Positions 16,050-24,182 of a stretch of 64,000 bases of DNA are shown piece after piece. The notes beneath the pieces are model-generated. The model did not search any database, had not been told where the DNA came from, and worked only from the letters and a program-made list of their open reading frames with translations. The position numbers and the translations under genes are program-made. The stretch comes from JAWLHU01 sp049324875 (GTDB taxonomy: Bacteria > Bacillota > Sulfobacillia > Symbiobacteriales > Symbiobacteriaceae): assembly GCA_049324875.1 (NCBI GenBank), contig JBMONC010000045.1, positions 24,823 through 88,822 of the forward strand. The letters run 5' to 3'. Every line of letters begins with the position of its first letter. Positions within the stretch are counted from its first letter, which is position 1.

Positions 16050-17933
16050 ATGCGCTCTCGGGAGGCGTTCTTTCAGCGGGTGGCATCGAGTCTGATCGTA
16101 CCGCTCACCTTCCTGCCGCTGGCGGCGATCCTGCTGGCCATCGGCTCCCAGCTGGGGATCGGTCCGGTGGAGGCGGCCGGACTTACCCTGATCCGGACCT
16201 GGCTGCCGCTCTTCTACGGCATCGGCATCGCCATCGGCTTCACCGAGGCGGACGGGATGGCTGCGCTGACCGTCGCCTCCGGCTACCTGGTGATGGTCTC
16301 GGTGGCGGAGGCGGTGGCGGGCGACCCCTCGCTCAATGTCGGCGTGCTGGGCGGGGTGGTGGCCGGCGCCCTGATGACCTGGATCTACAACCGGGTGAAG
16401 CAGGTGGAGCTGCCGGAGTACCTGGCGCTCTTCTCCGGCAAGCGGATGGGCCCCATGGCCGCCGCCCTGGCCGGGACCCTGCTGGGCTACCTCTTCGGTC
16501 TCTTCTGGCCCCCGATCCACCGGTCGATCGTCGCCCTGGGCGAGTGGATCTACTCGGCGGGCGGTGTCGGCGCCTTCGTCTACGGCGGCTCGCTCCGGCT
16601 GCTGATCCCCACGGGGCTGCATCACATCCTGATGCAGTTCGTCGACACCCAGCTGGGCGGCTGGACCGACCCGGCCACCGGCAAGCTGGTGGCGGGCGAG
16701 TACGTCCGCTTCCTGCACGGGGACCCGGCGGCGGGCCGGCTGCTGAGCGGCTTCTTCCTCACCCTGGGCTTCGGCCCCCTGGGGGCGGCCCTGGCCATCG
16801 CCAGGGAGGCCCGGCCGGAGCAGCGGCGGCGGGTGGCCGGGCTGATGACCACCGGGGCGCTGACCGCCATGCTGCTGGGGGTCACCGAGCCGGTGGAGTT
16901 CGCCTTCATCTTCGCCTCGCCGCTCCTCTTCGGGCTTCACGTGCTGCTCTCCGGGCTGGCCTCGGCCCTGGGCTACGTGCTGGAGATTCACCTGGGCGGC
17001 TACGCCCTGCCGATGATCCTGATCAACTGGCACCGGCAGCAGAACGGCTGGCTGATCTTTCCCCTGGGGCTGGCCTGGACGCTCCTCTACTACGTCAGCT
17101 TCCGGCTGGTGATCCGCTGGATGCGCCCGCCGATTCTGGGGCAGACGGAGGAGGCGGCGGACCTCGGTGCGGGGGAGCCCCCGGCCGCGGCGGAGGGGGA
17201 GCAGCTGCTGGCCGCTCTGGGCGGGACGGAGAACATCCTCTCGCTCTCGGCCTGCATGACCCGGCTCCGGCTGGAGGTGCGGGAGCCCGGGGCGGTGGAT
17301 GAGCCGGCCCTGAAGCGGCTGGGCGCCTCCGGGGTGCTGCGGGCGGGCTCCACCATCCAGGTGGTGGTCGGCGCTCGCGCCGGACAGCTGGCCCGGAGCG
17401 TGGAGGCGGCCATGGAGGGCCGGATGGTCCGGTCCACCGCCGCCTCGGTCCAGTCCCCGGAGGGAGAGGCCGGGGTGGTCCTCCTGGTCAGCCCGGTGGC
17501 CGGCCGGGTGATGCCCCTGGAGCAGGTCCCCGACCCGGTCTTCGCCGGGGGGATGGCCGGCCGTGGGGTCGCCCTCGTCCCGGCGGGCGATCAGCTGGTC
17601 TCGCCGGTGCGGGGCCGGGTGGCCCATATCTTCCCCGGTGGGCACGCCATCGGGCTGGTCACCCCCGAGGGGCTGGAGGTGCTGCTCCACGTGGGCATCG
17701 AGACCGTCTCGCTCAAGGGCGAGGGGTTTGCGCTCACCGTGCGGGAGGGGGAGCAGGTGGAGCCGGGCGCCCCGCTGGGCCGGTTCGACCGGCGGGCGAT
17801 CGAGGCCTCCGGCCGCTCCACCGTCACCCCGCTGCTGGTGACCAACCCGGAGCGGGTGGCTGCCCTTTCGGTGCTGGCTGAGGGCGAGGTCCAGCCCGGA
17901 GCGCCGCTGCTCCGGGTGGCGGTCCGGGCGTAA
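16050..17933 (+). CDS. PTS permease EIICBA (glucose/N-acetylglucosamine class)
   Basis: 627 residues from ATG 16050, with AGGAGGGG 5 bases upstream. EIIC (about 1-370) has some ten helices and GLHHILMQF. EIIB (about 385-455) carries the phospho-Cys in LSACMTRLRLEV. EIIA (about 470-620) has VAGRVMPLEQVPDPVFAGG and the phospho-His motif VLLHVGIETVSLKGEGF. All three phosphotransfer domains are intact in one chain. It imports and phosphorylates a hexose or glycan; the neighbours suggest an N-acetylglucosamine-type disaccharide. No EI or HPr gene is in the window. Confidence 0.94.
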   Translation: MRSREAFFQRVASSLIVPLTFLPLAAILLAIGSQLGIGPVEAAGLTLIRTWLPLFYGIGIAIGFTEADGMAALTVASGYLVMVSVAEAVAGDPSLNVGVLGGVVAGALMTWIYNRVKQVELPEYLALFSGKRMGPMAAALAGTLLGYLFGLFWPPIHRSIVALGEWIYSAGGVGAFVYGGSLRLLIPTGLHHILMQFVDTQLGGWTDPATGKLVAGEYVRFLHGDPAAGRLLSGFFLTLGFGPLGAALAIAREARPEQRRRVAGLMTTGALTAMLLGVTEPVEFAFIFASPLLFGLHVLLSGLASALGYVLEIHLGGYALPMILINWHRQQNGWLIFPLGLAWTLLYYVSFRLVIRWMRPPILGQTEEAADLGAGEPPAAAEGEQLLAALGGTENILSLSACMTRLRLEVREPGAVDEPALKRLGASGVLRAGSTIQVVVGARAGQLARSVEAAMEGRMVRSTAASVQSPEGEAGVVLLVSPVAGRVMPLEQVPDPVFAGGMAGRGVALVPAGDQLVSPVRGRVAHIFPGGHAIGLVTPEGLEVLLHVGIETVSLKGEGFALTVREGEQVEPGAPLGRFDRRAIEASGRSTVTPLLVTNPERVAALSVLAEGEVQPGAPLLRVAVRA

Positions 17934-17937
17934 GGGC

Positions 17938-17966
17938 GGACCGCCGGGCGAACTGCCCGGCGGTCC
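17938..17966. terminator. Strong hairpin ending the sugar operon
   Basis: A 12-bp perfect GC stem GGACCGCCGGGC / GCCCGGCGGTCC with loop GAACT starts three bases after the permease stop. There is no long T-run. It sits between convergent genes and may serve both. Confidence 0.65.
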
Positions 17967-17974
17967 TACATAGG

Positions 17975-18199
17975 TTATACAGTTTCGAGACCCGCTACGG
18001 TCGCATAGGTTGTGCAGAGTTCGAGGAGCTCATCCGGCTCGATGGACCGGTTTCCCCAGGCGTCGAGGGCGACCCTGGCGAAGTCGGTTGCCCCGGCCTC
18101 CAATAGCCTGGCCAGGACTTGCGGCAACTGCTCCTGTGCGCTGCCGCGGCGCTGCAGTCGTTGACGGCGCCGCGAGTCGAGTTCCACTAGCATACCCAC
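17975..18199 (-). CDS. Small protein of unknown function (74 aa)
   Basis: Begins at GTG 18199 behind AGGGTGG. The first third is basic (LDSRRRQRLQRRGSAQEQ) and the rest is helical (LARLLEAGATDFARVALDAW, PDELLELCTTYATVAGLE). No family is recognised. Its reality is supported by a consensus sigma-A promoter in the right place (TTGATT-17-TATGAT, 18244-18272) and by a downstream terminator hairpin. It is divergent from the SpoIIE-like gene. The basic N-terminus would fit a nucleic-acid or protein-binding role, but that is a guess. Confidence 0.6.
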   Translation of the reverse strand: MGMLVELDSRRRQRLQRRGSAQEQLPQVLARLLEAGATDFARVALDAWGNRSIEPDELLELCTTYATVAGLETV

Positions 18200-18243
18200 G
18201 TGGCACCACCACCCTATTCGCTTATGGGGAATCCCCTGAGAGA

Positions 18244-18272
18244 ATCATACCAAGATTTCCCACGGAAATCAA
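18244..18272 (-). promoter_or_regulatory. Sigma-A promoter with internal GATTTCC-CAC-GGAAATC palindrome
   Basis: Minus strand TTGATT, 17-bp spacer, TATGAT. A perfect 7-bp inverted repeat with a 3-bp gap (18254-18270) occupies the spacer and part of the -35, a typical operator position. A smaller palindrome, GGGGAATCCCC, lies near the expected start of transcription. Confidence 0.6.
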
Positions 18273-18342
18273 GTGGATTTTTGTAAGAAATTGGGTTATC
18301 CTGTTGAGGATTGTCGAAGAGCCGGAGCGCATGCGGCTTGCG

Positions 18343-18371
18343 TTGCCGCCGCTGGATCGCGGCGGTATAAT
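18343..18371 (+). promoter_or_regulatory. Sigma-A promoter of the SpoIIE-like phosphatase gene
   Basis: TTGCCG, 17-bp spacer, TATAAT (18366-18371), 44 bp ahead of the start codon. Confidence 0.7.
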
Positions 18372-18415
18372 GACAGCATGACCATTGCACCGGAAGCAGC
18401 GGAGGTGGCCCCGGG

Positions 18416-19123
18416 ATGCAAGTGACCATGGCGGTCGCCAAGGTACCCAAGTTCGGACTGAGCGAGAGCGGGGACTCCGTCGAGATCGTGGAGCGCCCCC
18501 GGGGCGGGATCACGGCGATCCTTGCGGACGGACAGACCCACGGGCGGGCGGCCAAGCGGGTCAGCCAGATCGTGGTCGCCAAGGCGGTGCAGCTGATCGC
18601 CGACGGGATCCGGGACGGCGCCGTGGCCCGCGGGGTTCACGACTACCTCTACGCCGTCCGGGACGGCAAGGTCTCCACGGAGCTGGTCATGATCTCCGTG
18701 GACACACGTACCAAGAGCCTGGTGATCGCCCGCAACACCCATGTGCCGGTTCTCCTCCGCCACGCCGATGGCCGGGTGGAGCGGCTGGAGGCCGCCGTGG
18801 AGCCGGTGGGGATCCGCGAGGTGATGAAGCCCGTGATCACCGAGGTGCCGCTGGAGGCCGGTGTGATGGTGGCCGCCTTCACCGACGGGATCTTCTCCGC
18901 CGGGCGCCGCTACGAGGCGGAGCTGGAGCTGGACGAGCTGATCGCCATGCTGGCGGAGGCAGAGCCGAATGATGTGCAGCGGCTGGCCGACCGGTTCCTG
19001 AGCCGGGCGGTGGAGGCCGATCGGGGCCGCCCCGGCGACGACATGTCGGTGGTGACGGTGGGACTGGCTCCCCGTCCGGGGGGCGAGCAGGTCCGCCGGA
19101 TGAGCGTGACGATGCCATTCTAG
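18416..19123 (+). CDS. SpoIIE-like PP2C-family serine phosphatase
   Basis: 235 residues consisting of a single PPM/SpoIIE catalytic domain. Metal-binding elements are visible: ITAILADGQTHG (Asp of motif II), TELVMISVDTRTKSLVIARNTHVPVLL, VMVAAFTDGIFSAG, and RPGDDMSVVTVGL with the final Asp pair. There is no sensor, membrane or anti-sigma partner domain fused. It would dephosphorylate a serine/threonine phosphoprotein, by family often an anti-sigma antagonist; no such partner is adjacent. It likely starts an operon with the P-loop gene and signal peptidase. Confidence 0.87.
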   Translation: MQVTMAVAKVPKFGLSESGDSVEIVERPRGGITAILADGQTHGRAAKRVSQIVVAKAVQLIADGIRDGAVARGVHDYLYAVRDGKVSTELVMISVDTRTKSLVIARNTHVPVLLRHADGRVERLEAAVEPVGIREVMKPVITEVPLEAGVMVAAFTDGIFSAGRRYEAELELDELIAMLAEAEPNDVQRLADRFLSRAVEADRGRPGDDMSVVTVGLAPRPGGEQVRRMSVTMPF

Positions 19124-19134
19124 GAGGGCTTCGA

Positions 19135-19500
19135 TTGAAGGAGCCGGTGGTTTCGATTGTAGGGGTCTGCGCCTCCGGGAAGACGACCCTGGCAGCGGGG
19201 TTGAACAGTGCCGGGGTGCGAGCCTACAGCGTGCCCCAGGAGCACTCGTTCGTCCGCCGCCTCTGGGAGAAGCAGCATCCCGAGACCACGGTCCTGGTCA
19301 TGCTGGACGCCACCTGGGAGACGACCAAGCGGCGCCGCCCGACCATCGCCTACGGCCCGGACCGGCTGGAGGAGCAGCGGCAGCGGCTGGCCCCTGCCAG
19401 GGAGGCCTGCGATCTCTACCTGCCGACCGACGACCTGAGCATCGATGAGGTCCGCCAGCGGGTTCTGGACTTCCTGGCGGCCTGGAAGGAGCGTACCTGA
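19135..19500 (+). CDS. Small P-loop nucleotide-binding protein
   Basis: 121 residues from TTG with AGGAGG 7 bases upstream. The N-terminus is a Walker A (SIVGVCASGKTTLAAGL). A hydrophobic strand TVLVMLDATWETTKRRR takes the Walker B position. At this size it resembles small nucleoside/shikimate-kinase-like P-loop proteins or a minimal GTPase; the substrate is unknown. The stop codon overlaps the signal peptidase ATG by one base (TGATG), implying translational coupling. Confidence 0.75.
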   Translation: MKEPVVSIVGVCASGKTTLAAGLNSAGVRAYSVPQEHSFVRRLWEKQHPETTVLVMLDATWETTKRRRPTIAYGPDRLEEQRQRLAPAREACDLYLPTDDLSIDEVRQRVLDFLAAWKERT

Positions 19501-20195
19501 TGCAGCCTGCTGAGGAGAAGAAGCAACCGGTGCCGGCGGAGGCGGCGGCGCCCAAGGAGGGACCGGCCCCCACCGGCGAACCGGCAGCCGATCCGGCCCC
19601 GCCGGAGCCCGCCGAACCGGTCGAAGCGGCGCCGACGGCGCCCCCCGTCGCCACGAGCGCCCTGCGGGAGACGCTGGAGACGGTCGTGGTGGCCCTGCTG
19701 GTCGCCCTGGTGATCCGTTCGTTCCTGGTGCAGCTCTACGTGGTGGACGGGGAGTCGATGTACCCGACGCTCCACCACGGGGACCGGCTGCTGGTCAACA
19801 AGATGGTCTACCGGCTGCGGGAGCCGAAGCCCGGGGAGATCATCGTGGTGGAGGACCCCGCCAACCCGCGGCGGCAGCTGATCAAGCGGGTGGTCGCCGT
19901 CGAGGGGGAGACGGTGGAGGTCCGTAACCGTGTCGTCTTCGTGGACGGCCGTCCCCTGAAGGAGACCTTTACCAACCCCACCTCGGTCCACTTCAAGGAT
20001 GTGGCTCCCAGCAAGGTGCCGGAGGGGCATGTCTACGTGATGGGCGACAACCGGGGCGGCTCTCTGGACTCCCGGATGCTGGGGCCGATCCAGCGCTCGA
20101 AGATCGAGGGGAAGGCCTTCTACCTCTTCTGGCCCCCCGCCCGCATCGGGAAGCACGGGCCGCTGGAGGCAGCGCGGCTCTATCTGGACGAGTAG
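19500..20195 (+). CDS. lepB: Signal peptidase I
   Basis: 231 residues. A proline/glutamate/alanine-rich cytoplasmic leader of about 50 residues precedes a single membrane helix (TVVVALLVALVIRSFLVQLYV). The catalytic serine is S86 in VDGESMYPTL and the general-base lysine is about K129 in RRQLIKRVVAVEGE. The box VYVMGDNRGGSLDSRMLGPI is conserved in the family. It cleaves Sec and Tat signal peptides outside the membrane. The long acidic-proline cytoplasmic tail is unusual in length. Located shortly before secDF. Confidence 0.95.
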   Translation: MQPAEEKKQPVPAEAAAPKEGPAPTGEPAADPAPPEPAEPVEAAPTAPPVATSALRETLETVVVALLVALVIRSFLVQLYVVDGESMYPTLHHGDRLLVNKMVYRLREPKPGEIIVVEDPANPRRQLIKRVVAVEGETVEVRNRVVFVDGRPLKETFTNPTSVHFKDVAPSKVPEGHVYVMGDNRGGSLDSRMLGPIQRSKIEGKAFYLFWPPARIGKHGPLEAARLYLDE

Positions 20196-20210
20196 AACCG
20201 GAGGAGTAAG

Positions 20211-20882
20211 ATGAACCAGCACCAGGTTACCTACCTGATGGTGAGGGATGACCCCGAGGTTCACACCTATATTGTCAAAGCGAATGAGATGCTCTCGGCC
20301 ATCGGCTTCACCGAGCACGGCCTGAGGCACGTGGGGCTGGTGGCCCACCGGGCGATGAGGCTGATGGAGGAGCTGGGCCGGCCGGCCCGGCAGCGGGAGC
20401 TGGTGGGGATCGCCGCCCTGCTGCACGACGTGGGCAACATCGTCAACCGGCATGACCACGGGCAGACCAGCGCCCTGCTGGCCCATACCATCCTGACCCG
20501 GCTGGGGATGGATCCGGCGGAGATCGCCGTGGTCATGGCGGCGATCGGCAACCACGAGGAGGAGATCGGCAACCCGGTCAACGACGTGGCGGCGGCGCTG
20601 ATCCTGGCGGACAAGTCGGACGTGCACCGAAGCCGGGTCTACAACCGGGATGTGGCCACCTTTGACATCCATGACCGGGTCAACTATGCCGTCACCCAGA
20701 GCGAGCTGATCACCGAGCCGGAGCAGCGGGTGATCCGGCTCCGGCTGCAGGTAGATACCACCATCATCGCCATCATGGAGTACTTCGAGATCTTCCTCAC
20801 CCGGATGGTGATGTGCCGCCGCGCCGCCGATCGCCTCGGCTGCCGGTTTGAGCTGGTGATCAACGAGACCCGGCTGCTCTAG
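20211..20882 (+). CDS. HD-domain phosphohydrolase
   Basis: 223 residues. The HD metal motif is complete: an early H in GLRHVGLVAHRA, the LLHDVGNI pair, H in NRHDHGQTSALLAHTI, and a later D in ILADKSDVH. The N-terminus (VTYLMVRDDPEVHTYIVKANEM) and the C-terminal region (LRLQVDTTIIAIMEYFEIF, basic tail) match a Firmicute HD family of unknown substrate, probably a nucleotide. The gene follows signal peptidase by 15 bp. Confidence 0.88.
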   Translation: MNQHQVTYLMVRDDPEVHTYIVKANEMLSAIGFTEHGLRHVGLVAHRAMRLMEELGRPARQRELVGIAALLHDVGNIVNRHDHGQTSALLAHTILTRLGMDPAEIAVVMAAIGNHEEEIGNPVNDVAAALILADKSDVHRSRVYNRDVATFDIHDRVNYAVTQSELITEPEQRVIRLRLQVDTTIIAIMEYFEIFLTRMVMCRRAADRLGCRFELVINETRLL

Positions 20883-20919
20883 GTTTCCAGCCCTCACCAG
20901 GGGTCCCAACTTGGCTTCA

Positions 20920-20949
20920 TTGACAACCGGGTCCATGAATCCGTACAAT
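20920..20949 (+). promoter_or_regulatory. Consensus sigma-A promoter for secDF
   Basis: TTGACA, 18-bp spacer, TACAAT. It lies 125 bp before the secD start, leaving a leader of about 115 nt. Confidence 0.75.
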
Positions 20950-21011
20950 TGCATCGTGCTTTGAGCAGGAAGAGTTCAAAGGGTAATCGTATGTTTTAGG
21001 ATGGGTTATGG

Positions 21012-21034
21012 GGAGGCCTCGCCTCCTTTTCTTT
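21012..21034 (+). terminator. Hairpin plus T-run in the secD leader (possible attenuator)
   Basis: GGAGGC, loop CTC, GCCTCC, then TTTTCTTT. It lies between the secDF promoter and the secD ribosome site, so it could terminate transcription early unless relieved. Confidence 0.5.
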
Positions 21035-21073
21035 GCGACTCCACTATCAACAGGACGAGAGGGAGGACGGGCC

Positions 21074-22315
21074 ATGAGGGCCGCATCGTGGCTGCTGGTG
21101 ATCGTTCTGGCGATCGCCGGCATTGGGTACTGGTACACTGCGCCGAACCCTGAGACCGGAAAGGCACGCATCATGGACTACATGAAGCTGGGCCTTGATC
21201 TCAAGGGCGGCGTCCATATGGTGCTGGAAGGCGTCGACTCGGAGGTCGGTCAGGTCACCGAGGAGGCGATTCAGAACGCCAAGATCGTGATCGAGAACCG
21301 GATCAACAAGCTGGGCGTCTCCGAGCCGGTGGTCCAGATTGACGGCAAGAACCGGATCATCGTCCAGATCGCCGATGTGCAGGACACCGACAAGGCGCGC
21401 GAGCTGATCGGCAAGACGGCGGTGCTGAAGTTCGTCGACCCCGAGGGCAACATGATCCTGGACGGCAAGGACGTGGAGAGCGCCGGTGTGGCCACCGACC
21501 AGACCGGGGGCGGCTACGTCGTCACCCTGAAGATGAAGGAGTCGGGCAAGCAAAAGTTTGCCGACGCCACCACCAAGTTCCAGGGCCAGATCATCGCCAT
21601 CCTGCTGGATGACCAGGTGATCTCCGCCCCGACCGTCGATGAGCCGATCCCCAGCGGTGAGGCGATCATCCGCGGCGGCTTCACCGCCGAGTCGGCGGCC
21701 CAGCTGGCCGACCTGATCAACGGCGGCGCCCTGCCGGTCAAGCTGGAGGTCAAGGAGGTCCGGGTGGTGACCGCCACCCTGGGCGCCGACTCGATCGCCA
21801 AGTCCGCCCGGGCCGGCCTGGTGGGCATGCTGGCCGTGCTGGCCTTCATGCTGCTGCTCTACCGGATTCCCGGCCTGATGGCCAACATCGCCCTCTCGGT
21901 CTACGCTGTGCTGACCATGGGCTTCCTGCTGGCCATTGGCAACGTCTTCACCCTGCCGGGCATCGCCGGCATCCTGCTGGGCATCGGCATGGCGGTGGAC
22001 GGCAACGTGATCATCTTCGAGCGGATCAAGGAGGAGCTGCGGAGCGGCAAGGGGCTGCGCTCCGGCATTGACGCCGGCTTCCACCGGGCCTACGTCACCG
22101 TTCTGGACTCCCAGATCACCACGGCGATCGCCTCGGTGATCCTCTGGTACCTGGGCACCGGCCCGGTGAAGGGCTTCGCCATCACCCTCTTCGTCGGCAC
22201 CGTGCTCTCCATGTTCACGGCGATCACCTTTACCCGCTGGCTGATCAACCTCTGCGTGGCCACCGGCTGGTTCACCAAGAAGAGCCTCTTCGGCGTGAAG
22301 GAGGTGGCCCAGTAA
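21074..22315 (+). CDS. secD: Protein translocase subunit SecD
   Basis: 413 residues from ATG 21074 (GGGAGG 8 bases upstream). SecD uses the proton gradient to help pull secreted proteins through SecYEG. Features: TM1 (AASWLLVIVLAIAGIGYWYT), the D1 motif LGLDLKGGVHMVLEG, the periplasmic head (residues about 50-230) and five C-terminal helices with GMAVDGNVIIFERIKEE, where the Asp of DGN is the conserved proton-relay residue. It is separate from SecF, unlike the fused SecDF of Bacillus subtilis. Stop and secF start overlap (TAATG). Confidence 0.97.
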   Translation: MRAASWLLVIVLAIAGIGYWYTAPNPETGKARIMDYMKLGLDLKGGVHMVLEGVDSEVGQVTEEAIQNAKIVIENRINKLGVSEPVVQIDGKNRIIVQIADVQDTDKARELIGKTAVLKFVDPEGNMILDGKDVESAGVATDQTGGGYVVTLKMKESGKQKFADATTKFQGQIIAILLDDQVISAPTVDEPIPSGEAIIRGGFTAESAAQLADLINGGALPVKLEVKEVRVVTATLGADSIAKSARAGLVGMLAVLAFMLLLYRIPGLMANIALSVYAVLTMGFLLAIGNVFTLPGIAGILLGIGMAVDGNVIIFERIKEELRSGKGLRSGIDAGFHRAYVTVLDSQITTAIASVILWYLGTGPVKGFAITLFVGTVLSMFTAITFTRWLINLCVATGWFTKKSLFGVKEVAQ

Positions 22316-23247
22316 TGTCCTTCCTGTCGCGCATCCGCTATATGAAGTATGCCAAGGGCTGGGTCATGTTCTCCCTGGTGCTGACCCTGGTCAGCCTGGT
22401 CACCCTGCTGACGGTGGGTCTGAACAAGGGCATTGACTTCACCGGCGGCACCCTGCTGGACGTGCAGTTCGAGCAGCAGCTGACCCTGGAGCAGGTGAAC
22501 GAGGCGGTCAGGACCGCCCTGGGCACCGACAACATCCAGGTGCAGAACGCCGAGGTGAAGGGCGCCGAGTGGCCGAACGCCTCCGAGTTCTTCATTCGGA
22601 CCCCGGAGCTGACCGAGCAGCAGCGGGAGGGCCTGGAGAAGGCCTTCGCCGGGCTGGGCAACTACAAGAAGATCAGCGAGGACGGGGTCTCCGCCTCGGT
22701 CTCCGCCGAGCTGACCCAGCGGGCGGTGCTGGCGATCGCCATCGCAGCCGTCCTGCAGGTGATCTACATCACCATCCGATTCCAGTTCAAGTTCGGCATC
22801 ACCGCCGTGCTGGCGCTGCTGCATGACGTGGCGATCACCCTGGGCCTGATGGCGGTCTTCCGGGTCCAGATCAACTCCGCCTTCGTGGCGGCGATCCTGA
22901 CGGTGCTGGGCTACTCGATGAACGACACCGTCGTCGTGATCGACCGGATCCGTGAGAACCTGGGCAAGCGGCAGAAGGGCGAGACCCTGGAGGAGATGAC
23001 CACCCGCTCCATGCAGGAGGTTATCTTCCGCTCCCTGGCCACCGGTGTCTCGGTCCAGATGATGCTGATCGCGATGCTGATCTGGGGCGGCGACTCGGTC
23101 TGGGACTTCGCCATGACCCTGCTGATCGGCATCACCTCCGGCACCTACTCCTCGATCTTCATCGCCGCCGCCCTCTGGCTCTTCTGGGAGCAGTGGGAGG
23201 AGAAGCGGCGGAAGGCGATGGGCAGGTCCAAGCCGGCCCGGGCCTGA
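22315..23247 (+). CDS. secF: Protein translocase subunit SecF
   Basis: 310 residues. First helix AKGWVMFSLVLTLVSLVTLLTVG, then GIDFTGGTLLDVQF (SecF D1-type motif). Helices 2-6 include VLGYSMNDTVVVIDRIREN, where D of NDTVVV is conserved. The C-terminus is basic. Partner of SecD, translationally coupled, and closed by a strong terminator. Confidence 0.97.
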   Translation: MSFLSRIRYMKYAKGWVMFSLVLTLVSLVTLLTVGLNKGIDFTGGTLLDVQFEQQLTLEQVNEAVRTALGTDNIQVQNAEVKGAEWPNASEFFIRTPELTEQQREGLEKAFAGLGNYKKISEDGVSASVSAELTQRAVLAIAIAAVLQVIYITIRFQFKFGITAVLALLHDVAITLGLMAVFRVQINSAFVAAILTVLGYSMNDTVVVIDRIRENLGKRQKGETLEEMTTRSMQEVIFRSLATGVSVQMMLIAMLIWGGDSVWDFAMTLLIGITSGTYSSIFIAAALWLFWEQWEEKRRKAMGRSKPARA

Positions 23248-23258
23248 TCAACGAAAGG

Positions 23259-23291
23259 AAGCGGCATCCCGTCAGAGCGGGGTGCCGCTTT
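23259..23291 (+). terminator. Terminator of the secDF operon
   Basis: AAGCGGCATCCCG / CGGGGTGCCGCTT, a 13-bp stem with one G-T pair and a 6-nt loop, ending in TTT. Confidence 0.75.
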
Positions 23292-23359
23292 CGCGCGCCG
23301 GGGGATTGACCGGATGCTTCATGTGTTAGAACATTGGCGGTACATACCAGTGTGGGGGG

Positions 23360-23893
23360 ATGGCGGTGGCGAGGATGATCTCGGAGCGGGAGGCAGGGCC
23401 GCTGGCCCCGATCTTTGCCGAGATCCGGGAGCGGATGGCGCTGGGGGTGGTGCCCGCCGTCTTCCGGGCGATGGCCGGCGTGGGGACCGATGTGCTGACC
23501 CAGAACTGGACCGCCTACCGGGAGACGGTGCTGGAGGGGCACCTGCCCCGGAGCCTGAAGGAGATGGTGGGGCTGGTGGTGGCCCGCGCGGGCGGCTGCC
23601 CCTACGGGATCGGGCTGTACAGCCGCGGCCTGGCGGTGTTGGGCATCTCCGCGGAGGTGATCAGCAGCCTGGCGGAGTGCGGGGATGCCGCCCACCTGTC
23701 GCTGCGAGAGCGTGCGGTGGTCCGCTTTGCCGAATCCTACCACCACGGGGCGGGCGACGACCTCTCCCAGCAGGCACTGGAGTCCTTCGGGCTGAGCGAC
23801 GACGAGGTGGCGGAGGTGAGCGACGCCGTGCTGCTGAGCGAGGGGCTCTGCCGCTTCGCCCGGGAGGTCGGGCTGACGGCGGAGGAGATCTGA
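23360..23893 (+). CDS. AhpD-like / carboxymuconolactone decarboxylase-fold protein with altered active site
   Basis: 177 residues of all-helical sequence in the AhpD fold, with two related halves (LPRSLKEMVGLVVARAGGCPYGIGLYSRGL and LSLRERAVVRFAESYHHGAG). The active-site helix reads CPYGIGLYSRG where catalytic AhpD-type members have C-x-x-C-x-x-x-H: the second Cys and the His are missing. Peroxidase-type chemistry is therefore doubtful and a binding or other role is more likely. Starts at 23360, 23366 (GTG) or 23375 are all possible. Transcribed alone, ending at repeat copy B. Confidence 0.8.
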   Translation: MAVARMISEREAGPLAPIFAEIRERMALGVVPAVFRAMAGVGTDVLTQNWTAYRETVLEGHLPRSLKEMVGLVVARAGGCPYGIGLYSRGLAVLGISAEVISSLAECGDAAHLSLRERAVVRFAESYHHGAGDDLSQQALESFGLSDDEVAEVSDAVLLSEGLCRFAREVGLTAEEI

Positions 23894-23895
23894 CG

Positions 23896-24171
23896 GCCAC
23901 GGATTACACGGATGACACGGATGAAGACAAAAAAACGGAATAATAATGGGGGTTGTACGCTTGCCATGGGTGGTGCTGGTGCGAAGCACCGCATCAATCC
24001 CCGTAATGTGCCTCTTAGCATTACGGGTGAATAAGCAGCTGTCCTCCATGTGTTCGTCCGTGTAACCGCCATGGTGCGGTGCTTACGCACCAGCACCTCT
24101 TGTCAAAAGGATATAAACTCCCTTATTATTTATTTCATGTATTTATCCGTGTAATCCGTGTAATCCGTGGC
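23896..24171 (-). repeat. Interspersed palindromic repeat element, copy B (inverted)
   Basis: A 276-bp element in the opposite orientation to copy A: the reverse complement of 24108-24180 matches the left end and flank of copy A over nearly 60 bp (including GATTATTTT before GCCACGG). The termini again read GCCACGGATTACACGGAT / ATCCGTGTAATCCGTGGC. Two GGTGC/GCACC hairpins (23972-23992 and 24073-24097) face each other. An extra stem CCCGTAATG / CATTACGGG (24000-24027) is specific to this copy. It fills the gap between two convergent genes. Confidence 0.9.
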
Positions 24172-24182
24172 AAAATAATCGC

